Of a stretch of 64,000 nt of DNA, positions 26,859-36,142 are shown one piece after another. Made by a program: the position numbers and the translations under genes. The notes under the pieces are model-generated. The model had not been told where the DNA came from and did no database searches. It saw only the letters and a program-made list of their open reading frames with translations. How positions within the stretch are numbered: the stretch's first letter is position 1; every line of letters begins with the position of its first letter. Origin of the DNA: Chloroflexota bacterium (GTDB lineage: Bacteria > Chloroflexota > Anaerolineae > Anaerolineales > E44-bin32); assembly GCA_022561215.1 (NCBI GenBank), contig JADFRQ010000007.1:1-64000 (forward strand), written 5' to 3'.

Positions 26859-26910
26859 TTGGCTACCCTCCAGAACATGCAACGCCTTGCAATATATTAA
26901 CTGGCGATGA

Positions 26911-27957
26911 CTAGGACAGTGTGCTGTTGATCGGCCATGTCGGCAGCACGTCGATGTCGAGTGCATCGCGCTGTCCGGAAAGAAAGCGCTGATGGCCGAC
27001 CGAAGCAATCATTGCAGCATTATCGGTACAGAGTTCGATTGGTGGAGTATGAACGGGAATTTTTGATTGAGCCAGAAAAGCCTTTCGCAGGTTTCGATTT
27101 GCGGAAACACCACCAGCAACCACGATATCTTTCGCAGAAAAGTGCTCCGCTGCTGATAATGTTTTTCCAACCAGAACATCATTCACGGCAGCTTGAAATG
27201 AAGCTGCTAAATCCGCAATAGGAAGCCCCGGCCGAGGAGCTTCCACGGCTGCCTTTAAATCCGGCTGATGCTTGCGTACTTCGCGCAGCACGGCCGTCTT
27301 AAGGCCGCTGAATGAAAAGTCCCAGGTGCCCGGCAGCCAGGCGCGCGGGAATTTATAAGCCTGAGGATCACCGCCCTCGGCAGTCTCTTGAATGGCCGGT
27401 CCTCCAGGATAAGCAAGCCCAAGCAAACGCGCGATTTTATCGAAGGCCTCACCGGCGGCGTCATCGAGCGATCCACCCAGTCTTTCATAGGAAAGATGAT
27501 CTTTCATCAGGATTAATTCCGTATGCCCACCTGATACTACCAGGCTGAGGAGGGGAAATTCAGGCTCATCTTGATCTTCAACGAGCCAGATTGAATAAAG
27601 ATGCGCCTCGATATGGTTGATGCCTAACAGGGGTAGGCCAGAGGCGATGGCCAATCCCTTGGCCATATTCATACCCACAACCAGGGATCCGCTCAGTCCC
27701 GGCCCCCTCGTGACGGCAATGGCATCTAAAGAATTCAAACCAACATGCGCAGCGGAAAGGGCTGTTGACACAATAGGATAGATGGTCTCAATGTGAAGTC
27801 GAGAAGCCACCTCCGGGAAGACTCCGCCAAATTTTGCGTGGGTCTTAGCCTGGGATGCGACTTCACTGGAGAGGATGTGATGGCCGTTCTCTACCACCGC
27901 GGCGGCGGTTTCATCACAAGATGTTTCGATGCCCAATATGCGAGTTTCATTCATCAT
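26911..27957 (-). CDS. tsaD: tRNA t6A synthesis protein TsaD
   Basis: This is the catalytic subunit for N6-threonylcarbamoyladenosine at position 37 of ANN-decoding tRNAs. The ASKHA-fold protein (348 aa) has metal-binding HIEAH (NHIEAHLYS), GIETSCDETAAAVV at the N-terminus, SFSGLKTAVLR, and VAGGVSANRNLR near the end. Either of two adjacent ATGs (27957 or 27954) can start it. No clear Shine-Dalgarno sequence is seen. It appears first in a minus-strand unit with the BNR and MoaD-like genes (52-base gap to the BNR start). Confidence 0.95.
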   Translation of the reverse strand: MMNETRILGIETSCDETAAAVVENGHHILSSEVASQAKTHAKFGGVFPEVASRLHIETIYPIVSTALSAAHVGLNSLDAIAVTRGPGLSGSLVVGMNMAKGLAIASGLPLLGINHIEAHLYSIWLVEDQDEPEFPLLSLVVSGGHTELILMKDHLSYERLGGSLDDAAGEAFDKIARLLGLAYPGGPAIQETAEGGDPQAYKFPRAWLPGTWDFSFSGLKTAVLREVRKHQPDLKAAVEAPRPGLPIADLAASFQAAVNDVLVGKTLSAAEHFSAKDIVVAGGVSANRNLRKAFLAQSKIPVHTPPIELCTDNAAMIASVGHQRFLSGQRDALDIDVLPTWPINSTLS

Positions 27958-28033
27958 TCGTAATGTGTCAATTGGAAAATATGGACACACGTAAAAGTGT
28001 GAAAGCGTAAAAACGTTTATGGGCAATACGAAA

Positions 28034-28061
28034 ATTATTTGTCATGGTTATTGCTTGACAA
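28034..28061 (-). promoter_or_regulatory. sigma70-like promoter candidate for tsaD
   Basis: On the reverse strand TTGTCA (28061-28056), a 16-base spacer and AATAAT (28039-28034) match the sigma70 consensus well. The predicted start is near 28027, 70 bases before tsaD. The leader contains a short ACG-rich repeat (ACGTTTTTACG, TTTTACGTGTG). Confidence 0.45.
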
Positions 28062-28113
28062 CATAATTGGCGTTTATCACATTAACCCTTTCACTCCTAT
28101 ACACATTTACTTC

Positions 28114-29349
28114 TCAACTTTTTATCGGCAGTATGAGATCCATAGCATAATTCGCAAGTGTCTCAAGTTTACCATCCGGCCGAACCCAAACTGTATTTTC
28201 AATCCGTACGCCCAATCCTTGCTCTGGGTAGTAAAGGCCCGGCTCCACAGTGATCACGGAACCCGGCTGCAGAATATCCTCGTTCCCTTCTTCCTGACGA
28301 AAGCGGGGAGCCTCATGAATATCCAATCCCAGACCATGGGCGATGCTGTGAACATACCCTATTTCAGTGCCAGGAGTATTGAGCACTGTAGGATGGTTGC
28401 GTGCCTCAAAAAGCTCGCAGGTAAGTTTTTGAAAGTCCGTACACAGTTTCCCGGGTTCAAGCGCGGCATACACTTTCTGGTATACGTCAAAAACATCCTG
28501 ATAGATTTGCGAGACATGATCCGGCGCATAGGCGAGACACCAGGTACGTGTAAGATCGAAAAAGTAACCACCGCCATCTTCACTGGGGAAAATGTCGAAA
28601 ACAATCGGCTTTCCTATTTCAACAGGCTGATCGTCGACCCCCGTGCTGTGCGGGACTCCGGCATCGGCCCCAATCGCAAAAATGGTTCCCTCGGTATTTT
28701 CTGCGCCCCGCTGAGCAAGCCAATAATTAATCTGGCGCTTTACCTCGCCAATAGTGAGCACATCGCCATCGCCATTGACCAGGTGCCCGTGCTTGGCTTT
28801 GTGGGAGCTAAGAAATTGGGCTGTTTCGGCGACAACTTCCGTGGTCACTTCTCCCATCTTTCGAATGCGCGCCACTTCTTCTTCATCCTTGGTAATTCGC
28901 GCTCGTGAAAGCACAGATGACGTGCGTGGCTCAACAACAAGTTCAACCTCTGCGATCAGGTCTTTGGTCGTTTGGAACAAACCATAAAAGGCGCCCACAT
29001 CACCAATCCCATAGATGGATACGCGCCCTTTAACCGCAAACTCATCGAATATTTGTTTGAGGCGCATTGCCCGCGCAAGCACTCTGTTGCCTTCAGCTTT
29101 CTTCAGGAGCTTCGCAGAATCATAATCTTCCAGATTTTTGATCTGCATGTCCGTTCGAGCGGCTTCATCGCGTTCCATGGGAAAATGAAAAAGTATAGGT
29201 TCGTGGTTTCTTTTTTTCAAGACATAACCATCGGAAACGTGCACAATGCCGGTGAAGTATGTCATCGCTGCGTTATGGCGTGCGGAGCCGACGATTAAGA
29301 GAGCATCAATATCGGATTCCTGCATAAAACGGTCGATATCTGATTTCAT
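28114..29349 (-). CDS. M24 metallopeptidase (Xaa-Pro aminopeptidase family)
   Basis: This cytoplasmic pita-bread-fold peptidase (411 aa) has a creatinase-like N-terminal domain and a catalytic domain. The five metal ligands are visible: Asp in VFDIFP, Asp in YFFDLTR, His in AHGLGLDIHE, Glu in TVEPGLYY and Glu in VRIENTVWV. It probably cleaves N-terminal residues before proline or acts as a dipeptidase; specificity cannot be read from sequence. ATG 29349 has GGGG 6 bases ahead and is preferred over an in-frame start 27 bases upstream. Confidence 0.92.
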   Translation of the reverse strand: MKSDIDRFMQESDIDALLIVGSARHNAAMTYFTGIVHVSDGYVLKKRNHEPILFHFPMERDEAARTDMQIKNLEDYDSAKLLKKAEGNRVLARAMRLKQIFDEFAVKGRVSIYGIGDVGAFYGLFQTTKDLIAEVELVVEPRTSSVLSRARITKDEEEVARIRKMGEVTTEVVAETAQFLSSHKAKHGHLVNGDGDVLTIGEVKRQINYWLAQRGAENTEGTIFAIGADAGVPHSTGVDDQPVEIGKPIVFDIFPSEDGGGYFFDLTRTWCLAYAPDHVSQIYQDVFDVYQKVYAALEPGKLCTDFQKLTCELFEARNHPTVLNTPGTEIGYVHSIAHGLGLDIHEAPRFRQEEGNEDILQPGSVITVEPGLYYPEQGLGVRIENTVWVRPDGKLETLANYAMDLILPIKS

Positions 29350-29521
29350 AACGAACCCCTGGTTAATACCTTGCACCCACTGCTATGCGTGATCCGGTTG
29401 GACCTTGGTGGAACCCATTCACCACGTGCTTCCAAACGCTAAGATGGCGGAAACTGCCGAGATTCTCTTGTGATGCATTCCTAACCCTCGCTAGTGGCTT
29501 GTCACGATGAATACGATGGGC

Positions 29522-29669
29522 TGTCATTCTGAGCCGAAGCGTAGCGGATGCAAAGGCCTTTCAAAGAACGAAAGGATCTCGTTGCTCACGGGCGAGGGAC
29601 TTTCTCATCGGAAAACGAGATTCTTCGTCGCTTCGGATTATGAAGCGCCTTCGCTCCTCAGAATCACAT
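29522..29669. repeat. GTCATTCTGAG-type palindromic repeat, copy 2
   Basis: This 148-base element is bounded by TGTCATTCTGAGC and CTCAGAATCACAT. Inner arms include AAAGGATCTCGTTGC and AAAACGAGATTCTTCG. It occupies the 320-base gap between selA and the M24 peptidase gene, where I see no gene. It is longer than copy 1 because of extra sequence in the loop. Confidence 0.72.
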
Positions 29670-29698
29670 TAATTTATCAGGATCATCTTGACTGAGTA

Positions 29699-31048
29699 CT
29701 AGTCGCTTAATAAGGTAGCGAGCGCTCGCAGGAGCTCTTCTTCTTGAGACGGAAGGACGGTTCTTGGGTCTAGGAGCACGTGATTATCTTCAATTCTGGC
29801 GATGATTGGCACATGCCATTGGCGCAAACGTTTGGTGAAATGGTCGGGTTTGGGAATCACAATTTTCAGGTGCCATGTCTTTTGAGTCTCTTCCGGCAGG
29901 CTCCCTCCGCCAACGGTCGATGCCCCAGCGGCAACTTCTCCAGCACCAATTGTCTCCACCCAATGTTCGGCGCGCTGTTTGAGCACTTGTTCATCCGCAG
30001 CAATCATTTGCCAGATTGGAATTTCCTGTAGTGCTTCATTTTTCAAATAATGCTGCAAGGTTGCTACGAGTGCGGCGAGTGCGATTTTGTCGGGCCGCAC
30101 GGCGCGGGCGAGGGGATGTACCCGCAGTTTATCGATCAGTGATTTTTTCCCAACCAATATTCCCGCTTGTGGTCCGCCCAGCAGTTTATCCCCCGAGAAG
30201 GCCACCAATTGGGCGCCGGCAGCAATCGATTCCTGAACCGTCGGCTCATGGGCCATTCCGAATTGTGCTGTGTCGAGAAGGGCTCCTGATCCGAGATCGT
30301 GCAAGACGGGAATATCAAACCGTTTCCCTAGGGATACAAGCTCGTCCAGCGAAGGTTCGGTTGTAAAACCAACGATCTTAAAATTGGAGTGGTGGGCGAG
30401 CAGGATTAAGGCCGTGCGCGTTTCAATCGCAGATTCAAAATCATGCAAGTGTGTGCGGTTGGTTGTTCCCACCTCAATTAATTTTGCCCCCGACTGTTTC
30501 AATACGTCCGGGATGCGGAAGCCGCCTCCAATTTCAATCAATTGTGAACGTGAAATCAAGACTGTTTTTCGCTTGGCCAGCGCCGTAAGCGAGAGCAGGA
30601 TCGCGGCTGCATTGTTGTTCACGACAATCCCTGCTTCGGCGTGCGTAATCTGGCGAAGCAATATTTCGCAATGTTGTTCGCGTTTGCCACGTTTGCCGCG
30701 ATCGAGGTCATATTCAATTGTGCTGTAGCCCTGGGCGATCTTTCTAATCGCTTCGATGGCTGCTTGGCTGAGCGGGGATCTGCCCAAATTCGTGTGGATC
30801 ACGACTCCAGTTGCATTAATCACGGGTTGCAGGGTCGAAGATAGCCAGGATTCGAGCAGCTCTTCGCTCGCGGCAATCAGGCCCTCGTTGGAGATGATCT
30901 CGCCTCCATTCTGCAGGGATGCTCTTGCGGAATCAATACTCTCTCGAACAGCTTCCACAAGAAGCGGCCGGCCATAACGAACAATGAGATCAGCGGCGCT
31001 ATCGATCTGTAACAATCGATCGACCGAGGGAAGAGAACGCATGTTCAT
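29699..31048 (-). CDS. selA: L-seryl-tRNA(Sec) selenium transferase
   Basis: SelA is the PLP enzyme that converts seryl-tRNA(Sec) to selenocysteyl-tRNA(Sec). The 449-residue protein contains the PLP lysine segment FSGDKLLGGPQAGILVG. Other SelA-specific stretches are NATGVVIHTNLGRSPLS, NNNAAAILLSLTALA, EIGGGFRIPDVLKQSGA and VRPDKIALAALVATLQHYL. The start ATG 31048 overlaps the stop of the preceding membrane-protein gene as TGATG. No selB, selC or selD lies in this window, and I saw no convincing selenoprotein here. Intact length supports an active Sec pathway elsewhere in the genome. Confidence 0.93.
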   Translation of the reverse strand: MNMRSLPSVDRLLQIDSAADLIVRYGRPLLVEAVRESIDSARASLQNGGEIISNEGLIAASEELLESWLSSTLQPVINATGVVIHTNLGRSPLSQAAIEAIRKIAQGYSTIEYDLDRGKRGKREQHCEILLRQITHAEAGIVVNNNAAAILLSLTALAKRKTVLISRSQLIEIGGGFRIPDVLKQSGAKLIEVGTTNRTHLHDFESAIETRTALILLAHHSNFKIVGFTTEPSLDELVSLGKRFDIPVLHDLGSGALLDTAQFGMAHEPTVQESIAAGAQLVAFSGDKLLGGPQAGILVGKKSLIDKLRVHPLARAVRPDKIALAALVATLQHYLKNEALQEIPIWQMIAADEQVLKQRAEHWVETIGAGEVAAGASTVGGGSLPEETQKTWHLKIVIPKPDHFTKRLRQWHVPIIARIEDNHVLLDPRTVLPSQEEELLRALATLLSD

Positions 31049-31440
31049 CAACCCGTTTTCCATACGTTGCGCTCAAGAAGACGCAAAAGCCATTCAATAA
31101 CAAAAAGGCCCGCGGCAAGGAGTAGTGCCAGCGTCAAACTGAGCATGCGGTTCAACTGAAGCCAGAGAGAGGTAGAAGCAAATAATCCGACGAGTAAACT
31201 TTCTCGAAGAAGGACGTTGGGAGGCGCATACGATTCTGACCGAAAGCGACGATTAAGCATCCAGAGGAACGGGATGGAACTTCCAGTAGTTGCCGCGCTC
31301 CACAAAAAAAAGAATAACCAGCGTGGACCAAGGGTTGGAAGCGTGTTGCCTGTCACGAGGAACAGGCCAAACCATCCCCCAAACGCTAGAATAATCGCGG
31401 CAAGAATAAGTCCTTTGTAATCATGCGGATTCTGCGCCAT
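31048..31440 (-). CDS. Small four-helix membrane protein upstream of selA
   Basis: The 130-residue protein of unknown function has four predicted membrane helices (about residues 12-30, 40-58, 83-101 and 103-122) and short Arg-rich loops. ATG 31440 has AAGGAC upstream. Earlier in-frame starts overlap the promoter. Its stop overlaps the selA start, so the two are translated together. That coupling is the only hint to function. Confidence 0.65.
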   Translation of the reverse strand: MAQNPHDYKGLILAAIILAFGGWFGLFLVTGNTLPTLGPRWLFFFLWSAATTGSSIPFLWMLNRRFRSESYAPPNVLLRESLLVGLFASTSLWLQLNRMLSLTLALLLAAGLFVIEWLLRLLERNVWKTG

Positions 31441-31467
31441 TCGCTTTGTCCTTGTTGATCGTCTGCC

Positions 31468-31497
31468 ATTATAGCCCAGCGCGTATGCCGCTGAAAA
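31468..31497 (-). promoter_or_regulatory. Promoter candidate for the membrane protein-selA unit
   Basis: On the reverse strand a perfect TATAAT (31473-31468) is preceded after 18 bases by TTTTCA. The predicted start is about 20 bases before ATG 31440, leaving room for the AAGGAC ribosome-binding site. Confidence 0.45.
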
Positions 31498-31528
31498 TCG
31501 TATTAGAATTGATTCACCAGCCTTGGGG

Positions 31529-31534
31529 TATAAT
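31529..31534 (+). promoter_or_regulatory. -10 box of the ABC-F gene
   Basis: A perfect TATAAT lies 14 bases before the ATG at 31549, which would leave a leader of only about 8 bases. There is no Shine-Dalgarno sequence in that space. TTGATT occurs upstream but with a short 14-base spacer. Confidence 0.4.
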
Positions 31535-31548
31535 CCTTCGCTGATTGA

Positions 31549-33441
31549 ATGTCCCTCATCCAAGCAACAGACCTTTCCAGATCATACGGCGCGCAGGATG
31601 TTTTTTCTGACGTAACGGTCCGTATTGCCAATGCTGCGCGCATTGCCCTCGTTGGGCCAAACGGGATTGGCAAGACAACTCTGCTCAGGCTGCTCACCGG
31701 AGACGAACAGCCTGACGAAGGGAAAATCCATCGCGCGCGTAATACAAAAATCGGCTATCTTGTTCAAGAAACCAGTTATTCGCGATCGCGACAGGAAAAC
31801 CTCAACCAAACACTTTGGGATACTTGCCTAACAGCATTCGGGATACTGTTGCAACAGGAAAAAAAATTATTCCAGCTTGAGGCCCAAATGGCTGATGCAA
31901 ATCGGGGATCTGCGCTCCTGGAACGTTATGGAAAGCTGCAAGCAGCCTTTGATGCAGGCGGTGGATACACTTATCCGCATCGCATAAGAAAAGTGCTGAG
32001 TGGCTTAGGTTTTTCTCCTGGTGATCATAGCAGGACTTTATCCGAATTTTCCGGTGGTGAACAAGCGCGCGCTTTTTTTGCCCGGCTTCTGCTTGAAGAA
32101 CCGGATCTTCTTATCCTCGACGAGCCGACGAATCATCTCGATATTCGCGCCATTGAATGGCTGGAAGATTGGATTAATAGTTGGTCTGGAGCCGTGCTTA
32201 TCGTCTCGCATGATCGCTATTTCCTTGATCGTACTGTCACGACTGTATGGGAACTTTCCGCCCGCGGTGTTGAAAATTATCGCGGCAATTTCACGGCCTA
32301 CATACACCAGCGTGAAGAACGCCGCGAATATCAAAGTGCAATGTATCGCGCCCAGCAGAAATATATCGAAAAAGAGCAAGACTATATTCGCAAGAATATT
32401 GCCGGTCAGAACACAAAACAAGCTCAAGGTCGACAAAAGCGTCTCATGCGGAAACTACATGATCACAAGATTGATCAGCCGTTCGAGCGCAAAAAGGTAA
32501 AAATTGATTTCGCCCCCTCCACGCGCTCCGGCAATATCATTCTTGAAACTCACAATCTTGAAATTGGTCTTCCTGATGATGCCGGCCCCTTATTCAAAGT
32601 TCCTGATCTCGTCCTCTTGCGTGGAGAAAGCGTAGCCATCATCGGGCCCAACGGAGCAGGGAAAACGACACTATTAAAGACGTTGATTAATGAAGTGCCG
32701 CCCTACTCCGGCCAATTGCATATGGGAGCCAATCTTAAGTTGGGCTATTTCGCCCAGACCCATGAAGATCTAGATCCCAATCGAACGCTTCTCGAGGAAG
32801 TACAAAGCCTTGATCGGCGAATGGGTCAGAATGAGGCGCGCAGCATTCTGGGGCGTTTTCTTTTTTTCGGTGATGAGGTCTTCAAGAAGATCGAAATGCT
32901 TTCAGGGGGTGAGCGGGGAAGACTTGCCCTGGCGAAACTGGTCCTCGGCGGCGCAAACTTATTAATTCTTGACGAGCCCACGAACCACCTTGATATCCCT
33001 TCCCAGGAAAATCTTCAAGCTGCCTTGGAGCAATTCCCTGAAACTACTCTGCTCGTATCGCATGACCGCTATCTAATAGATCGCCTGGCCAGCCAAATTT
33101 GGTCCATAATTCCCGAGGAGGGAATTATGGAGACTCACCGCGGAAGTTATTCGACATACGCTGCGGAAAAAAAACGAAAGGCTCAACCACGGAAATCCAT
33201 TAAAATAGTCTCCAAGAACCGCGCGCCAAAAGGTGCAGCGCCAGAAAAGGAAATTTCTATCGAAGATCTAGAGCAGCATATCATGGAGAAAGAGCAGGCA
33301 TTGGCGCGTGTCGGCGAACGTGTGGTTGAAGCCGGAAAAGATGTTGAACATGTTAAAATTCTTGGCCAGGAATATGCGCTTCTTGAAGAGGATTTGCGTA
33401 AGGCAATAGAAACATGGGAACGAATTGTTAACCGCGCATGA
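31549..33441 (+). CDS. ABC-F family ATPase (ribosome-associated)
   Basis: This cytoplasmic protein (630 aa) has two ABC domains and no membrane part. ABC-F proteins bind the ribosomal E site in translation control, ribosome maturation or antibiotic protection. Walker A is GPNGIGKTT in the first domain and GPNGAGKTT in the second. The signatures are LSEFSGGEQARA and LSGGERGRLALAKL, and both Walker B motifs read LILDEPTNHLDI. A Lys/Arg-rich linker (about 255-330) separates the domains. A C-terminal coiled coil (about 565-625) makes it Uup-like. The subtype (Uup, EttA or other) cannot be fixed by eye. Confidence 0.93.
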   Translation: MSLIQATDLSRSYGAQDVFSDVTVRIANAARIALVGPNGIGKTTLLRLLTGDEQPDEGKIHRARNTKIGYLVQETSYSRSRQENLNQTLWDTCLTAFGILLQQEKKLFQLEAQMADANRGSALLERYGKLQAAFDAGGGYTYPHRIRKVLSGLGFSPGDHSRTLSEFSGGEQARAFFARLLLEEPDLLILDEPTNHLDIRAIEWLEDWINSWSGAVLIVSHDRYFLDRTVTTVWELSARGVENYRGNFTAYIHQREERREYQSAMYRAQQKYIEKEQDYIRKNIAGQNTKQAQGRQKRLMRKLHDHKIDQPFERKKVKIDFAPSTRSGNIILETHNLEIGLPDDAGPLFKVPDLVLLRGESVAIIGPNGAGKTTLLKTLINEVPPYSGQLHMGANLKLGYFAQTHEDLDPNRTLLEEVQSLDRRMGQNEARSILGRFLFFGDEVFKKIEMLSGGERGRLALAKLVLGGANLLILDEPTNHLDIPSQENLQAALEQFPETTLLVSHDRYLIDRLASQIWSIIPEEGIMETHRGSYSTYAAEKKRKAQPRKSIKIVSKNRAPKGAAPEKEISIEDLEQHIMEKEQALARVGERVVEAGKDVEHVKILGQEYALLEEDLRKAIETWERIVNRA

Positions 33442-33498
33442 TAGGTTGCGCGAGTTTATCTGAGAATTACCATTGCGGATAAGGGGACGGAAGATAAG

Positions 33499-34941
33499 AT
33501 GAATCGGAACCCGATGCCAGAGCCGATTAACCCAAGAGGTGCGCGTAATCCGCGTCTTGTAGGGATTGTGATCGTTGTGCTGGCCATTGGATTTGGCGCT
33601 TTCATTTTTAATGTCGTGCGTAATCTTGTTTCCGGTTGGTCGACTGGATCGCCGAACCCCTTCGGCTTCAACGGGCAAGAAACCGAGTTGGGTGCAGACA
33701 ACCCAATTTTTGACATTGAATTAATAGAGACACCCATCGCCTGGGACGGAACGGCGAGGGTAACCATCTTGTTTATGGGGTTGGATTTCAAGGATTGGAA
33801 ATTGGATCAAGGTCCACCACGCACGGACACAATGGTTTTATTTACAATTGATCCCATCACCAAGAGCGCTGGGATGCTCTCCATCCCGCGCGATCTGTGG
33901 GTAGAAATTCCTGGGTATGAGTACAATCGCATAAATACGGCCTATTTCCTGGGCGAGACATACAAGGTCCCTGGAGGTGGGCCAGCGCTTGCCATGCGAA
34001 CCATTGAGAACCTGCTTGGTGTTCCCATTCAATATTATGTGATTCTCGAATTTTCCGCATTTGAGCGCATGATCGATGAAATTGGCGGGATCGATGTGCT
34101 GGTGAAACAGCGCGTAAAAATCTCGCCCATTGGACGTCTTAGTCTCTGGCTGGAGGAAAAGCCCTATCACCTCGATGGTCCGGAGACCTTGGCTTACGCA
34201 AGAGCCCGGAATACAGAAGGCAGTGACTTTGATCGCGCGGAACGTCAACAGCAAGTCGCGCTGGCGATCCGCGATCGCCTGGTCGGTTTTGAAATAATCC
34301 CCGTATTGATTGCAAAAGCCCCGGTTTTGTACCAGGAATTTCGCAGCGGGATAAGAACGAACCTCATTGATGTCAATGCGCCTCCGGGCCAACTCCTCGA
34401 CCAAATTCAGCAATTGATCAGCCTTGGACTCTTGGCCATGGATATCGATCCAACCACCATCAAGAAAGGCGTGATCGGCCCTCCCGACATGGTCACATTT
34501 TCGATTTTGCCGAGCGGGGCCGATGTCCTCAAACCAGTTCCCGACCAGATCCGCATCCTGAGGGACGAAATATTTGCCTCTACGAGCGCGCTGGGTCCTT
34601 CGATTGATTTAGGTGATCCCCTGGAGGCGGCCAGGCTTGAAGGGGCGACTCTGGGCATCTACAATGGTGCAGGCATCGAAGGGTTGGCTGGCAGAACAGC
34701 TCAATTTTTCGAGGATAATGGACTTAGCGTCCTCGATGTGGGAAATGCACAGCGCTCAGATTACCTGAGGACTCTGGTTATTGATTACACCGGCAATCCG
34801 TACATGCGCCAATTCCTGATGGAATTAGGCAATATCTCTGAAAGCCAAATCCTTAGCCAGATTGATCCTGAAAGCGAAGTTGACATCGCACTAATTCTTG
34901 GTGCTGATTGGTTTATGGTAAATAGTCAAAGTACGCAGTAG
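33499..34941 (+). CDS. LytR-CpsA-Psr (LCP) cell-wall transferase
   Basis: LCP proteins transfer undecaprenyl-linked glycopolymers to the cell wall or other carriers outside the membrane. The 480-residue protein has an N-terminal membrane helix (about 20-40) and an LCP domain (TILFMGLD, PRTDTMVLFTIDP, GMLSIPRDLWVEIPG, RINTAY, and the Arg-rich RARNTEGSDFDRAERQQQ). The C-terminal LytR_C domain (TLGIYNGAGIEGLAGRTAQ) is also present. Key Asp and Arg residues for pyrophosphate binding are kept. It has its own ribosome-binding site GGGGACGGAAG and follows the ABC-F gene by 57 bases. Confidence 0.92.
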   Translation: MNRNPMPEPINPRGARNPRLVGIVIVVLAIGFGAFIFNVVRNLVSGWSTGSPNPFGFNGQETELGADNPIFDIELIETPIAWDGTARVTILFMGLDFKDWKLDQGPPRTDTMVLFTIDPITKSAGMLSIPRDLWVEIPGYEYNRINTAYFLGETYKVPGGGPALAMRTIENLLGVPIQYYVILEFSAFERMIDEIGGIDVLVKQRVKISPIGRLSLWLEEKPYHLDGPETLAYARARNTEGSDFDRAERQQQVALAIRDRLVGFEIIPVLIAKAPVLYQEFRSGIRTNLIDVNAPPGQLLDQIQQLISLGLLAMDIDPTTIKKGVIGPPDMVTFSILPSGADVLKPVPDQIRILRDEIFASTSALGPSIDLGDPLEAARLEGATLGIYNGAGIEGLAGRTAQFFEDNGLSVLDVGNAQRSDYLRTLVIDYTGNPYMRQFLMELGNISESQILSQIDPESEVDIALILGADWFMVNSQSTQ

Positions 34942-34982
34942 CTCACTACGGTGCAGCATGCAGCAGGGATGAATTGATAAGC

Positions 34983-35085
34983 GGAAGATTGGGGGCGGCG
35001 GTCCCTCTATTGGCTTTTCCGCCGATGGTGCCCATCCGATGAATATTCCCCCGCAACAAGCTGCGGGAGTTGGGATGCTTCACGT
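34983..35085. repeat. Two-hairpin intergenic element, copy B
   Basis: The core CTCTATTGGCTTTTCCGCCG followed by ATGGTGCCCATCCGATGA (35005-35042) matches copy A at 25361-25398 with three differences. A hairpin GATGG-TGC-CCATC lies within it. The second hairpin here is CCCGCA-ACAAGC-TGCGGG (35049-35066), unlike that of copy A in bases but at the same place. Both copies continue with a similar CTTYACRTA tail. The rest of the 34942-35297 gap holds no gene. Confidence 0.65.
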
Positions 35086-35297
35086 ATAGACGGTACGCTG
35101 CATCATGCCACTCGCCTGGAATTTATGCTAAGCATTAGTACATCAAAGTTCTTCTCGCCCTAGATATTTTCACTTTTCGACACGTGGAGATCCCCAATAA
35201 TCCCATTTGGGAAACCTTTTGGGAATGGTCCCCATACGAGAACCAGAACAGCATAAGCCTAATGTCTTTCCAATTTCATTATTAAGGAGGCGTTTGA

Positions 35298-36086
35298 ATG
35301 GACCTTGGTTTGAAAGATAAAGTGGCACTCGTTGCTGCCGCATCGCGCGGATTGGGCAAGGCCGCGGCAATGGCACTAGCTAAAGAAGGCACGAAAGTAT
35401 CCATTTTTTCACGCACGGAGAAAATTCACGATACTGCTCAAGAGATTCAGAAGGAAACTGGAATGGAGACGCTGGCCTTCCAGGCCGATGTCAAAGACTC
35501 AAAAGCGATTGAGGAACTCGTGGCGGCCACCATCGCCCATTTCGGAAAGATTGATATTCTAATTGTGAATGCTGGTGGTCCTCCCTCGGGAAGTTTTATC
35601 GACCTAACTCCTAAAGATTGGCAATCAGCCATCGACCTGACCATCATGAGTGCAGTTAACCTTTGTTACAGTGTCGTTCCGCATATGATTGAAAACGGGT
35701 TTGGAAGCATTGTTGCTACAGAATCGTACTCAATCAAACATCCGCTAGAAAATCTAATCCTCTCCAACTCGCTGCGCATGGCAGTGATTGGCATGTTGAA
35801 GAGCATGGCAACTGAACTCGGACCGCAGGGTATCCGAGTAAACTCTATCAATCCGGGCTGGACGATGACGGAGCGGGTTCAAGAGTTGATGGAAGATCGA
35901 GCTGCCCGCAACAATAGCACGGTTGAGGAAGAAGCCGCAAAAGTAGTCGAATCTGTGCCTCTGGGTCGAATGGCGACAGTCGAGGAGTATGGCAAAACCA
36001 TTGCTTGGCTCGCCTCGCCTGCAGCCTCTTTCATCCATGGCCATGCATTGATGTTCGACGGGGGTGCAACCAGGGCTGCTCTCTAG
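35298..36086 (+). CDS. SDR-family oxidoreductase with altered active site
   Basis: This NAD(P)-binding Rossmann protein (262 aa) is of the 3-oxoacyl-ACP reductase-like type. The cofactor motif is reduced to AAASRGLGKAAAMALA (TGxxxGxG variant), and VNAGGPPSG replaces NNAG. At the catalytic site the usual YxxxK reads SNSLR (in LILSNSLRMAVIG), so both Tyr and Lys are replaced. A subset of SDR proteins keeps a similar LSNSxR segment, so this may be a family trait. The C-terminal MFDGG loop is present. AAGGAGG lies 8 bases before the ATG. The substrate is unknown. Confidence 0.9.
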   Translation: MDLGLKDKVALVAAASRGLGKAAAMALAKEGTKVSIFSRTEKIHDTAQEIQKETGMETLAFQADVKDSKAIEELVAATIAHFGKIDILIVNAGGPPSGSFIDLTPKDWQSAIDLTIMSAVNLCYSVVPHMIENGFGSIVATESYSIKHPLENLILSNSLRMAVIGMLKSMATELGPQGIRVNSINPGWTMTERVQELMEDRAARNNSTVEEEAAKVVESVPLGRMATVEEYGKTIAWLASPAASFIHGHALMFDGGATRAAL

Positions 36087-36142
36087 GCTGGGGCGAGTTG
36101 ATTCTGTGTAAGCAAAAATTCGGATTGAATATTCCCCAATCC

